Positions 14,880 to 23,773 are shown, counted from the first letter of the stretch. The stretch is DNA of 24,083 bases from an uncultured Lachnobacterium sp. (GCA_900550545.1 URSS01000040.1:1-24083), one strand, 5' to 3'. The notes: generated from the letters alone by a model not told the origin. Made by a program: numbers and translations.

Positions 14880-16496
14880 TTATTTTAATTCAATGGAACG
14901 AATTTCCTGACGTACTTTAAGTATCATGGATGGGCTTACGGATAATTCATCAAATCCCATCTTCAGGAAGGTCTCTGTCAGTGTTGTATCTGCTCCAAGT
15001 TCTCCACAGATACCAACCCAGCATCCACCTTTATGTCCATTATCTACAATCATCTTGAGCATCTTAAGGATTGCCGGATGATGAGAATCATAAATATTGT
15101 CAAGCTTTGGATTCTGACGGTCAATTGCCAATGTATACTGCGTCAGATCGTTTGTACCAACGGAGAAGAAATCAACTTCCTGTGCGAGTTCTTCACTCAT
15201 CATAACTGCTGCTGGTGTCTCAATCATGATTCCGATTTCTACATCCTTATATGGAATCTTTTCCTCATCCAGTTCCGCTTTTACTTCTGCAATGACTTTC
15301 TTAATTTCTTTTACTTCATTTACAGAAATGATCATTGGGAACATGATGGAAATTGTTCCATAATAACTTGCACGATACAATGCACGAAGCTGTGTCTTGA
15401 ATACATCTCTGCGGTCTAAGCAGATACGGATTGCGCGGTAACCCATGGCCGGATTGTCCTCTTTATCCAGATGGAAATAATCCACCTGCTTATCTGCACC
15501 AATATCGAGTGTACGGATAATTACTTTCTTTCCTGCCATAGATTCTGCAACCTTACGGTATGCTGCAAACTGCTCTTCCTCTGTCGGATAATCTGAACTC
15601 TCCAGATACAGAAATTCGCTTCGAAAAAGGCCGATTCCACCAGCATCATTTGCAAGTACAGAAGCAACATCTGCAACACTTCCAATGTTTGCATAAAGAT
15701 TGATTTTCGTACCATCAATGGTGACGTTTTCTTTTCCCTTTAATTCAAGGAGCAGGCGCTTTTTCTCCTCATCTGCCTCTTTTCTTTTCTGGTAAGTCTC
15801 CAGAACGGAAACAGGTGGATCGATAATAAGCTTGCCTTCATATCCGTCAACAATTCCCATCTTACCTTCTGCATCTTCCGGATAATCAATACCGATCAAT
15901 GCAGGAATGTTCATGGTGCGGGCAAGAATTGCCGTATGAGAATTTGTGGAACCATGTCTGGTTACAAAAGAAAGGACCTTGGATTTATCGAGCTGGACCG
16001 TCTCGCTTGGTGCAAGATCATCGGCCAGAAGAATCACAGGCTCATCTGCATTCAGGCCACCTGCACCATTTCCCTGCAATACAGCAATCACACGGTTGGA
16101 AATATCTTTCACATCCGCTGCACGCTCACGCATATAATCATCATCCATAGAAGCGAACACTTCCGAAAGTGTATCTCCGGTTGTTGCAACTGCATACTCT
16201 GCATTGACTTCCTGACTCTGAATCATATTGGTAACAGACTCCACATAATCAAGGTCATCCAGCATCATCTGGTGAACTTCAAAGATGGCTGCATTGACTT
16301 CTCCAACTTCCTTTAAAGCTTTCTCATATAAACCGGCGAGCTGTTCTTTTGCAGTATTTCTTGCCTCTTCAAAGCGGGCAAGTTCTGCCTCAACATCACT
16401 GATTTTTTCTCTTTTTACCTGATTATCTGCCTTGTGGTATATGGCGAGGCGGCCAATTGCCACCCCGCTGTATACGCTTTTACCCTCAATCGTCAT
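14880..16496 (-). CDS. ptsI: PTS enzyme I (phosphoenolpyruvate-protein phosphotransferase)
   Basis: A 538-residue enzyme that takes phosphate from phosphoenolpyruvate onto a His and passes it to HPr. The phospho-His domain shows HGSTNSHTAILAR (His187). The C-terminal PEP-binding barrel shows GIGLFRSEFLYL, RTLDIGADKQ, MGYRAIRICLDR, MIETPAAV, DFFSVGTNDLTQYTLAIDR and the catalytic Cys in GICGELGAD. It is about 30 residues shorter than the usual ~570, the loss being at the C-terminus; all active-site blocks are present. It lies 20 bases after ptsH and is the last gene of the fructose operon. Confidence 0.96.
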   Translation of the reverse strand: MTIEGKSVYSGVAIGRLAIYHKADNQVKREKISDVEAELARFEEARNTAKEQLAGLYEKALKEVGEVNAAIFEVHQMMLDDLDYVESVTNMIQSQEVNAEYAVATTGDTLSEVFASMDDDYMRERAADVKDISNRVIAVLQGNGAGGLNADEPVILLADDLAPSETVQLDKSKVLSFVTRHGSTNSHTAILARTMNIPALIGIDYPEDAEGKMGIVDGYEGKLIIDPPVSVLETYQKRKEADEEKKRLLLELKGKENVTIDGTKINLYANIGSVADVASVLANDAGGIGLFRSEFLYLESSDYPTEEEQFAAYRKVAESMAGKKVIIRTLDIGADKQVDYFHLDKEDNPAMGYRAIRICLDRRDVFKTQLRALYRASYYGTISIMFPMIISVNEVKEIKKVIAEVKAELDEEKIPYKDVEIGIMIETPAAVMMSEELAQEVDFFSVGTNDLTQYTLAIDRQNPKLDNIYDSHHPAILKMLKMIVDNGHKGGCWVGICGELGADTTLTETFLKMGFDELSVSPSMILKVRQEIRSIELK

Positions 16497-16516
16497 ATCC
16501 TCACCTCATTCAAATT

Positions 16517-16774
16517 TTAGAGATTTGTCTCTAAGAATTTGCTTAATGTCTCCATTGCTGTGTCTTCCTGATCTCCATCTGTTCTTAATGTGATTTCTTC
16601 TCCGCATTTTACGCCAAGTCCCATCACACCTAAGATTCTCTTTGCATCTACTTCTTTACCGCCTTTTTCAATGGTAACCTTGCAAGGAAAAGCTGCTGCT
16701 TCCTTTACCAGAAGTCCTGCCGGACGTGCGTGGATTCCTAACTCATCTTTGATTGTATACTTGAATTCTTTCAT
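16517..16774 (-). CDS. ptsH: HPr family phosphocarrier protein lacking Ser46
   Basis: An 85-residue HPr. The phospho-acceptor His15 sits in GIHARPAG as usual, so phosphotransfer from enzyme I to IIA should work. The regulatory site of Gram-positive HPr, normally Ser46 in KS-I-M-GVMS, reads KRILGVMGLGV: Arg46, with Gly52 in place of another conserved Ser. HPr kinase could therefore not phosphorylate this copy in the usual way. It lies between fruA (37 bases) and ptsI (20 bases), with its own AAGGAGA site. It could be a fructose-dedicated carrier or the main HPr. Confidence 0.95.
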   Translation of the reverse strand: MKEFKYTIKDELGIHARPAGLLVKEAAAFPCKVTIEKGGKEVDAKRILGVMGLGVKCGEEITLRTDGDQEDTAMETLSKFLETNL

Positions 16775-16811
16775 TTTAATTTCTCCTTTTTATGATTAAT
16801 TATTTTTACTT

Positions 16812-18854
16812 CTATTGCTGCACATCTTTTTTAATTACACCAAGCAACAATGCTGTGATTACAGAGCCAACTGCCCAAGAAACAACATACATCAGAGGAT
16901 TTCCAACCGTTGCAAATACGAAAATTCCACCGTGTGGAGCCATCAATGTACATCCGAACAATGAGGATAGGAATCCGGCAACTCCGGCACCAACCAGTGT
17001 ACAAGGAATGACATGTAACGGATCAGATGCTGCAAATGGAATTGCTCCTTCTGTAATAAAGGAAGCTCCCATAACAAGGTTCGAAACTTTTGAATTACGT
17101 TCAGCTACTGTAAATTTCTTCGGGAAGAACCAGCATGCAAGTGCAATACCCATTGGCGGAACCATACCTCCGACCATGATGGATGCCATCGCAATATAAC
17201 AAGCCTGTACTGCTGGGTCAGATATCTGCGCACCATTTTCCATTAACTTTGCTGCTGTTGCAAGCATTCCAGTACCAAATACATATGCAGCCTTATTGAT
17301 TGGACCTCCCATATCAATTGCCATCATTGCACCCAGAAGTAAACCAAGTACGGTAATAAATCCTGCATTTGCAATTCCGGTAAGCATGTTGCTTAATCCT
17401 GTATTAATTAATCCAATTAACGGATTAAAAATAAAGCACATTAAAATACTAATAATTAAAATTCCAAGCAATGGATAGATTAAAGTTGGTTTAATTCCAT
17501 CCAGTGAAGCTGGGAGTTTGGAAAATGCTTTTTTCAGGAAAAGAATAATAAAGCCTGCAAGAAAACCTGCCAAAATTCCACCTAAAAATCCGGATACGGT
17601 ACTTCCTCCGTCTATTCCCTGGAATGCAAAATCAGCGATAAACTTCTGAAAACCAGTTGTTCCATCTGCCCATTGATATCCTTTTACTAATGCATTACCG
17701 CTTGAAGCTAACAAACCTCCTGTAAAACCAACAGCAAGACCCGGACGATCTGCAATCGAATATGCAATGTAACCAGCCAATACCGGAACCATCAGTCCCA
17801 TGGCAAGACCACCGCAATACTTAAAGAATGCAGAGAGAGGTGTACAGGAACCAAATACAGATCCACCCGTTGCACCATATCCTAGGATAGTATCAATCAG
17901 GAATGCAATGGCAGTCATAATACCACCACCGATAACGAACGGAAGCATGTGAGATACACCACTCATCAGATGGGTATATGTCATATGTCCAATTCCACCG
18001 GAACTCTTTTCTTCTTTTGTCTCTCTCTTTGCATCTGTTGCATGATAAACAGGTGCGTCACCACTCATCGCACGATTGATCAGCTGCTCTGCCTTATTAA
18101 TACCATCTGCAACTTTGCATTCAATGACTTTCTTTCCATCAAATCGATCCATTGGAACTTTTGTATCTGCTGCAACAATAATTCCGACTGCATTTGCAAT
18201 TTCCTCATCTGTCACAACATTCTTGGCACCACTCGAACCTCTTGTCTCAACCTTAATGGTATATCCAAGTTCTGCTGCTTTTTTCTCAAGTGCTTCTGCT
18301 GCCATATACGTATGTGCAATACCTGTCGGACATCCTGTCACGGCAAGAATCTGTACACCCTTCGGTGTCTCAACCGGCTGCTCTTCTTTGGCATCTTTCT
18401 CGTTCTCTGCCTCATCAATCACAGCAAGGAACTCATCCACACTCTTGGCTTCCATCAGATTTTTGGTAAAATTCTCATCCATCAACAATACAGATAACTT
18501 GCTGAGCACATCCAGATGTACATTATCCTTTGTATTTGGAGCTGCGATAAGAAACAGAATGTGAACCGGTGCTCCGTCTAATGAATCAAATTCCACACCG
18601 CCTTTTACGACCATTGCTGCAAGTCCCGGTGCATTGACTGCATCCGACTTACAATGTGGAATGGCGATTCCTTCACCAATTCCTGTTGTTCCTTCTTCTT
18701 CTCTCGCAAAAACGCCTGCGCGATAGGTCTCAATGTTATTGATTTTTCCGCTTTTCGCCATCAAATCGACCATCTTGTTCAGGACATCTTTTTTGTCGGT
18801 TGCAGAACCATTGAGTTCAATGCTTTCTGCCGCTAATAAATCCCTGATTCTCAT
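16812..18854 (-). CDS. fruA: PTS fructose transporter subunit IIABC
   Basis: A 680-residue fused permease in the order IIA-IIB-IIC. IIA (about 1-150) has the phospho-His67 in IAIPHCKS. IIB (about 165-265) has the phospho-Cys175 in AVTGCPTGIAHTYMAAEAL. IIC (about 290-675) is a multi-helix membrane domain with the fructose-type blocks VSHMLPFVIGGGIM and ITEGAIPFAASDP. It imports fructose and releases fructose 1-phosphate. The start has AGGAGGGAG 6 bases away. It follows fruK by 12 bases, matching its product to FruK. Confidence 0.96.
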   Translation of the reverse strand: MRIRDLLAAESIELNGSATDKKDVLNKMVDLMAKSGKINNIETYRAGVFAREEEGTTGIGEGIAIPHCKSDAVNAPGLAAMVVKGGVEFDSLDGAPVHILFLIAAPNTKDNVHLDVLSKLSVLLMDENFTKNLMEAKSVDEFLAVIDEAENEKDAKEEQPVETPKGVQILAVTGCPTGIAHTYMAAEALEKKAAELGYTIKVETRGSSGAKNVVTDEEIANAVGIIVAADTKVPMDRFDGKKVIECKVADGINKAEQLINRAMSGDAPVYHATDAKRETKEEKSSGGIGHMTYTHLMSGVSHMLPFVIGGGIMTAIAFLIDTILGYGATGGSVFGSCTPLSAFFKYCGGLAMGLMVPVLAGYIAYSIADRPGLAVGFTGGLLASSGNALVKGYQWADGTTGFQKFIADFAFQGIDGGSTVSGFLGGILAGFLAGFIILFLKKAFSKLPASLDGIKPTLIYPLLGILIISILMCFIFNPLIGLINTGLSNMLTGIANAGFITVLGLLLGAMMAIDMGGPINKAAYVFGTGMLATAAKLMENGAQISDPAVQACYIAMASIMVGGMVPPMGIALACWFFPKKFTVAERNSKVSNLVMGASFITEGAIPFAASDPLHVIPCTLVGAGVAGFLSSLFGCTLMAPHGGIFVFATVGNPLMYVVSWAVGSVITALLLGVIKKDVQQ

Positions 18855-18866
18855 TGAATCTCCCTC

Positions 18867-19781
18867 CTAAAATAAATTTTTGTTTTTATCAATTAAGGCT
18901 TCCACTTCAGCCTTTGTTGCCAGTTCTTCCGAAAAAGCACTTGCGCTTCCTGTGCAAATTCCATAACGAAAAGCATCTGCGTAATTATGATTCTGCAGGT
19001 AACCATATACAAAACCCGCCACCATGGAATCTCCTGCTCCAACAGAATTAACCACTTTTCCTTTTGGTGCTTCGCTGCGAAACTCCTGACCATCTTCTGT
19101 CACAAGCACAGCACCATCTCCAGCCATGGAAACAAGTACATTTCGTGCACCTTTTTCCTGAAGCTTCTTTGCATACTTTACAACATCATCTTTTTCTGTA
19201 ATGGTCTTGTGGAAAATTTCTCCAAGTTCGTGATTGTTTGGCTTGATTAAAAATGGATGATAAGCCAATACATTCATCAGTAGATCCTTTGTTGCATCTA
19301 CGACAATGTTCAGTTTCTTGCTCTGCAAATGTTCCATAATATCCATATACATGGACTCTGGCATTGTATCCGGAATGCTTCCTGCCAATACCAGGATATC
19401 TCCATCCTGCAGACTATCTAATTTCTCGTACAATTTCTTGATATCTGCCGATGCGATTGCTGGTCCCTGTCCATTGATTTCTGTCTCTTTCTGTGCACGA
19501 AGCTTTACATTAATTCGGGATGTTCCCTCAGCTACATGAATGAAATCGGTAGAGATTCCTTTTTCTTCCAACAATCGAATAATCTCCTGGCCCGTAAATC
19601 CAGCCATAAATCCCAATGCTGTATTCTCGCATCCAAGATTTTTCAGTACCATCGAAACGTTGATTCCTTTTCCTCCCGGAAAAATAATTTCCTTACTTGT
19701 TCGATTTACAATTCCTGTCATAAAATCATTAACTGTGACAATGTAATCCAACGATGGATTAAATGTTACTGTATAAATCAT
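18867..19781 (-). CDS. fruK: 1-phosphofructokinase
   Basis: A 304-residue PfkB-family sugar kinase that turns fructose 1-phosphate into fructose 1,6-bisphosphate using ATP. Seen are TFNPSLDYIV at the start, the substrate motif FPGGKGINVSMVLKNLG (34-50) and the ATP/catalytic motif VGAGDSMVAGF (247-257, base Asp251). The start codon directly abuts the fruR stop, implying translational coupling. The position between fruR and fruA supports the fructose assignment over tagatose 6-phosphate kinase. Confidence 0.95.
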   Translation of the reverse strand: MIYTVTFNPSLDYIVTVNDFMTGIVNRTSKEIIFPGGKGINVSMVLKNLGCENTALGFMAGFTGQEIIRLLEEKGISTDFIHVAEGTSRINVKLRAQKETEINGQGPAIASADIKKLYEKLDSLQDGDILVLAGSIPDTMPESMYMDIMEHLQSKKLNIVVDATKDLLMNVLAYHPFLIKPNNHELGEIFHKTITEKDDVVKYAKKLQEKGARNVLVSMAGDGAVLVTEDGQEFRSEAPKGKVVNSVGAGDSMVAGFVYGYLQNHNYADAFRYGICTGSASAFSEELATKAEVEALIDKNKNLF

Positions 19782-20528
19782 TTATTTTACCTCCACAATA
19801 TTTTTATATTTTTTCAAAGCAGGCTTTTTTAACTCTGTTGTAATAATAGTAGCCTGCTCAAAATCCGCAAATTTTACACTGGACATCTGGTCAAACTTAC
19901 TGGCATCTGCCAATACATAACACTTTTTACAGTTTGCCATAGATTTCTTTTTTACCATTGCCTCTTTTAACTCCGGTGTAGAAAAACCTTTGCTTACACT
20001 GATTCCGTTGGTTCCCCAGAATCCTTTGGTAAAATTGTATTTGTCCAAAGTTTCCACAGCTTCCTCACCAACAATGGCTTCTGTCTGCGACTTGAATTCT
20101 CCACCAAGTATATATACCCGGCAGCCTTTCTCCGACAAAAGCTTCGCATGACTAATTGCATTCGTAACAAATACCGCCTTCATTGTCTGAATGTATTCAA
20201 TCATCCGCTCCGTTGTTGTACCTGCATCAAGATATACGAAATCTTCCGGCTTAATTAAGGATGCTGCATATTTTGCAATATCCGCTTTCTCACCGGCATT
20301 CAAAGCTTTACGACTCATGACATTTTCATCATGTGTACTGATGAAAGGTCTCTTTGCAACTGCACCTCCGTGTACCTTTGTCAGCAATCCATTCTCATCC
20401 ATCGTATTCAAATCTCTTCGAACTGTGGATTCCGATGCGTCAAGAGCCGTCATAAGTTCTTGCATCGTCGCACTACCCTCAGTTTCTATTATGGACAATA
20501 TTTTTGAAAATCTTTCCTCCGCAAGCAT
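19782..20528 (-). CDS. fruR: DeoR-family repressor of the fructose operon
   Basis: A 248-residue DeoR/GlpR-type regulator. An N-terminal winged helix (about 17-56; STVRRDLNTMDENGLL and the KVHGGAV turn) is followed by a sugar-phosphate sensor domain with YLDAGTTTERM and the late block DASKFDQMSSVKF. By family precedent fructose 1-phosphate would relieve repression. The start at 20528 is chosen because AAGGAG is 8 bases upstream; the GTG and ATG at 20537 and 20534 are too close to it. First gene of the operon, so probably autoregulated through the repeats at 20546-20571. Confidence 0.93.
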   Translation of the reverse strand: MLAEERFSKILSIIETEGSATMQELMTALDASESTVRRDLNTMDENGLLTKVHGGAVAKRPFISTHDENVMSRKALNAGEKADIAKYAASLIKPEDFVYLDAGTTTERMIEYIQTMKAVFVTNAISHAKLLSEKGCRVYILGGEFKSQTEAIVGEEAVETLDKYNFTKGFWGTNGISVSKGFSTPELKEAMVKKKSMANCKKCYVLADASKFDQMSSVKFADFEQATIITTELKKPALKKYKNIVEVK

Positions 20529-20545
20529 ATACATCACTCCTTATT

Positions 20546-20571
20546 CGTTCATAAACGTTCAAAACCGTTCA
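20546..20571 (-). promoter_or_regulatory. three TGAACG direct repeats, probable FruR operators
   Basis: Minus-strand TGAACG occurs at 20566-20571, 20556-20561 and 20546-20551, exactly 10 bases apart, so all face one side of the helix. The set starts about 11 bases past the -10 box and covers the expected early transcript. DeoR-type repressors often bind such repeated TGAAC-containing sites. Confidence 0.75.
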
Positions 20572-20582
20572 TCTATATTTGT

Positions 20583-20611
20583 ATTATATCGGTCAGCTTT
20601 TTCAAAGTCAA
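20583..20611 (-). promoter_or_regulatory. promoter of fruR-fruK-fruA-ptsH-ptsI
   Basis: Minus-strand TTGACT (20606-20611), 17-base spacer, perfect TATAAT (20583-20588). No consensus cre site was noticed next to it. Confidence 0.9.
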
Positions 20612-20753
20612 TCATTTTACGTCAGAATCATTCACAAAAAGGGTCTTATAAATTTGTGCATTCGCGACAATGTACAGACATATCATACAAAACATAAATA
20701 TTTACTTTAAAAACCAGTTAAATGCAAACTCAGAAACTTGCTTTTACTATATA

Positions 20754-20809
20754 GAAAAAATACCAGAATCTCCTATACCTGCTTTTGTACAGAAAATCCT
20801 GATATTTTA
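20754..20809 (-). terminator. terminator of the sigma/beta-propeller operon
   Basis: A 12-bp stem AAATATCAGGAT/ATTCTGGTATTT (two G-U pairs) with a long loop of about 26 bases, followed by TTTTTT on the minus strand. Between it and the stop codon lies an exact tandem 10-mer, TCATAATGTC twice at 20856-20875. The rest of 20612-20896 shows no gene. Confidence 0.6.
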
Positions 20810-20896
20810 TAATCATTCAATGCTAACTATTATTTAATTTTATAATGCCTGTCATTCATAATGTCTCATAATGTCTATGGCGTAAAACTATGATTG

Positions 20897-23011
20897 TTAA
20901 AACTGTAAATGGTCCATTTCATCATAATTTTTCAACATATTATAGCTTTCCAATTTATAAGATTTATTTGAAGGATAATTCAAATAAAAGGTATCTCCTA
21001 TATAAAGCCCCCGGATATCATAATTATCCACATATAAATCATCACAGGTCTCATACATGTCATTTTTAATTTCAGGAACCTTTTTTTCAAATTGCTTCAC
21101 AAAATGATTGTTTTTCCATGAATAAACATAATATCTATTTCGACCATCCTGGGCATTTTCTTCTTTTTGCATCTGTCCCCATTGCTCAACATTAAATCCG
21201 ATTACATTCTTTTCGCTATCGACCAGCGCAGTCTTATAATCATCCGCAGCACTACAATAATCTCCATCTATGTGAAGCGTATCAATAACCTTCAATTTTT
21301 CCGGATTGGATATATCAAACATAGTCAGCTTAACTCCCAGCTGCTCTCCTGTCACAGCATCCGTTTCGTATCCAATTCCAAGAATCTTATCCTTTCCATA
21401 TGGGTGCAGATAATCAGAAAATCCCGTAATTTTAAGTTCGCCTATTACTTTTGGTGTCTCAGGGTCTGATATATCCACTGCAAAAAGCGGATCCGTATTG
21501 TGATACGTTATAAAATATGCAATATTTCCAATATATCTGGCCGCATAAATTTCTTCGCCATCCGCAATACCTGACAACTTTCCTAAAATTTGCATCTTAT
21601 CATCCAGCATATATAATCTGTTTTTGGATTGCTCATCCCATTCCGTTGTAAGAACACGAAGGATATTATTCGATTCCGAAATTGCAAAAACATCTGTTAT
21701 TTCTCCTTTTACGGTCTTTGATGCCACTCCAGACATATATCCATCATTATACTGAAATTTTGTAATATTAGTATAAGCTTTTTCTTTCTTATATTCTGTA
21801 GAATACAAATAGATTGCATCTGTTCCCATATAAACATTTACACTAGCATTCATGACCATCATCTGATCAACAATCTCTGTTGGCTTCTTTACATTGACTG
21901 AAACTGCAATAAATTCGCTGTCGGCATGATTCTTCACATAAATGCATCCAGAAGGGATTTTCTTATCATTAACGAGAGGGATGATTTTTTCTTTATCACC
22001 TTTATAAGTTGTTTCATTATACAAAATACCTTTATTGGTAAATAAATATACAAAATCTCCTACTTTTCTTGAATCTGCATACTCTCCTTCGACAACTACG
22101 CTTCCTTCTAACTTGGCATTTTTTCGATCTGCGATATTGTACGTTTGAAGAATACATTTCATTTTATCTGATGCATTTTTTTGTAACACAAGAAACAACT
22201 GATTGCCATCGACATACATTGTCCTTATATGTCCATTCTCCCCTAAATCCGGATATATTTCTCCTGATATATTCATCTTTTCGTTTCTAACATCTGTAAT
22301 AACAATTTTATCTTCCTTTTGCACATATATATAACTGCCATCTGTTTTTACATAGTCACTTTCGTCAACACCATCTACCTGCAGATTTGTCTGTGAATAG
22401 CTTTCCTTTTTTGTAGCACTTGCATCTTCCTTATCTTCTACCACATAGGTATTAATCTCATTCATACTTCCATCAGATGCAGCTCCTTCCTTATCTTTTC
22501 CACAATAAGAAACATATATATTGTCTGTGTCCACGAGTTTGTAAACTTCTTCATAATTACTTGCAAGATGATATGTTCCAATATCATTTTTCTTTTCCAT
22601 GTAAGCATCTGCGGAATCTAACTGAGATTGGTCGGCATCATTTCTGGTATTCTTATCCGCATCCTCGCAAGATGCTACTTGACTAGATGCATTTATCTCA
22701 TCACTTTGTATATTTTTCTCTGATTCATTTCCCGTTTGTCTTGTAATAACATTATAAATTCCAGCACTGCCGATTCCTATAACCAAAGCAATTGCCGCAG
22801 CGTATTCCACAATTTTTCTTACATTGAATTTTTTGTTCTTATGCTTTTCTTCATCCACTTTTTTGTATTCTGATTTCATATAATTCATATAATTTGATTC
22901 CTCTGATAGTTTTCTCTCCTTTAATTTTTTCTTCACATTATTCGGATCAAGTGAAGTAGGAATTTGTATATCGTCTGCAGATTTTTCTATCTCTTTTAAA
23001 ATATCATCCAT
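20897..23011 (-). CDS. membrane-anchored beta-propeller protein, probable anti-sigma factor
   Basis: A 704-residue protein. Residues 1-68 are cytoplasmic, charged and helical (IQIPTSLDPNNVKKKL resembles N-termini of anti-sigma factors). One membrane helix follows (about 69-89), then a Ser/Asn-rich linker (about 92-200) and a long extracytoplasmic part (about 210-704) matching the 'secreted beta-propeller' family (PF09826-like), with YSQTNLQVDGVDESDYVKTDG (in two parts: QTNLQVDGVDESD, VKTDGSYIYV), LHPYGKDKILGIGYE and VEQWGQM. The gene overlaps the sigma gene by 8 bases. I infer that the short cytoplasmic tail binds the sigma factor while the propeller senses outside conditions. No protease or peptidase motif is seen. 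Confidence 0.8.
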   Translation of the reverse strand: MDDILKEIEKSADDIQIPTSLDPNNVKKKLKERKLSEESNYMNYMKSEYKKVDEEKHKNKKFNVRKIVEYAAAIALVIGIGSAGIYNVITRQTGNESEKNIQSDEINASSQVASCEDADKNTRNDADQSQLDSADAYMEKKNDIGTYHLASNYEEVYKLVDTDNIYVSYCGKDKEGAASDGSMNEINTYVVEDKEDASATKKESYSQTNLQVDGVDESDYVKTDGSYIYVQKEDKIVITDVRNEKMNISGEIYPDLGENGHIRTMYVDGNQLFLVLQKNASDKMKCILQTYNIADRKNAKLEGSVVVEGEYADSRKVGDFVYLFTNKGILYNETTYKGDKEKIIPLVNDKKIPSGCIYVKNHADSEFIAVSVNVKKPTEIVDQMMVMNASVNVYMGTDAIYLYSTEYKKEKAYTNITKFQYNDGYMSGVASKTVKGEITDVFAISESNNILRVLTTEWDEQSKNRLYMLDDKMQILGKLSGIADGEEIYAARYIGNIAYFITYHNTDPLFAVDISDPETPKVIGELKITGFSDYLHPYGKDKILGIGYETDAVTGEQLGVKLTMFDISNPEKLKVIDTLHIDGDYCSAADDYKTALVDSEKNVIGFNVEQWGQMQKEENAQDGRNRYYVYSWKNNHFVKQFEKKVPEIKNDMYETCDDLYVDNYDIRGLYIGDTFYLNYPSNKSYKLESYNMLKNYDEMDHLQF

Positions 23012-23516
23012 TTTCTCTCAGTCCTTTCAATTTATTTTCCAACTTTTTCATTGCTCTGCTTTCTTTTGAACGTACCGTATTATCATTCAATTCCATAAAT
23101 TGAGCGATCTCTCTTGTCTTATATCCGAAGAATAAATGCAATCCTATGATCATGCGTTCTTCTGATGACAACTCCATGAACGCTTTCCGTACCTCATAGT
23201 GTTCTTCCTTAGAATGATCCCACATATCAATATCCTCATATAATATGTCTTCACGATAATATTCCCTCATTTTTCGTTTGCATTTATTTGCTACAATCTG
23301 GTACATCCAATTTGAAAATGCTTCTTCTCTTTTTAATTTTCTTATTCCTGTAAAAGCATCCGTCACAGCCTCACTTACAACATCTTCCGCATCTTGTGGA
23401 TTTTTCAATGTATAAAGTGCAAAACGATATAATTTTTTATATACGGTTGTGTATAACTCTCCAAACGCTTCTACATCTCCTTTTTTTGCCTTTTTAATTA
23501 ATAAGCGCTCATTCAT
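23004..23516 (-). CDS. ECF-type RNA polymerase sigma factor
   Basis: A 170-residue sigma factor with region 2 (about 10-75; LKNPQDAEDVVSEAVTDAF and FSNWMYQIVANKCKRKMR) and region 4 (about 115-165; LSSEERMIIGLHLFFGYKTREIA, then NTVRSKESRAMKKL) but no regions 1 or 3, as in the extracytoplasmic-function class. The next gene is probably its membrane anti-sigma. The start at 23516 is 20 bases from the only good AAGGAG (23537-23542); that site is instead followed by a two-codon frame ATG TTA TAG. No convincing autoregulated ECF promoter was found upstream. Confidence 0.9.
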   Translation of the reverse strand: MNERLLIKKAKKGDVEAFGELYTTVYKKLYRFALYTLKNPQDAEDVVSEAVTDAFTGIRKLKREEAFSNWMYQIVANKCKRKMREYYREDILYEDIDMWDHSKEEHYEVRKAFMELSSEERMIIGLHLFFGYKTREIAQFMELNDNTVRSKESRAMKKLENKLKGLRENG

Positions 23517-23660
23517 ATTAAACTCTATAACATTTTCTCCTTTCTGATGACGTCTTCATACTATATGTGTCATGTATTTTATATTTTGTTGCAATAATTC
23601 ACATTTTTGTATGATTTTGCAAATGTGCGTGGTATGGTTCTGAATAGTTATAAATACAAT

Positions 23661-23688
23661 AAAAAAAGACCAGTGAAATTCACTGGCC
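23661..23688 (-). terminator. terminator of the rRNA/tRNA operon
   Basis: A 9-bp stem GGCCAGTGA/TCACTGGTC with a 3-base loop, followed on the minus strand by TTTTTTT; it lies 10 bases after tRNA-Cys. Confidence 0.92.
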
Positions 23689-23698
23689 TCATTCATAA

Positions 23699-23769
23699 AG
23701 GTGACTGACGGATTTGAACCGACGATCAGGGAGTTGCAGTCCCACGCCTTACCACTTGGCTAAGTCACC
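23699..23769 (-). tRNA. tRNA-Cys (anticodon GCA)
   Basis: A 71-base cloverleaf GGTGACTTAGCCAAGTGG..., with anticodon loop CTGCAAC, T loop GGTTCAAATCC and discriminator U73, which is typical of tRNA-Cys. CCA is not encoded. It lies 4 bases after tRNA-Asn. Confidence 0.96.
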
Positions 23770-23773
23770 AAAA

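Noticed and set aside
17949..18497. 182-codon plus-strand frame opposite fruA
   Set aside because: Cysteine-rich translation of the antisense of the IIA/IIB region; no start signals.
20856..20875. Tandem 10-mer TCATAATGTC as an operator
   Set aside because: Only two copies, after a stop codon and before a terminator, not near a promoter; probably a slippage duplication.
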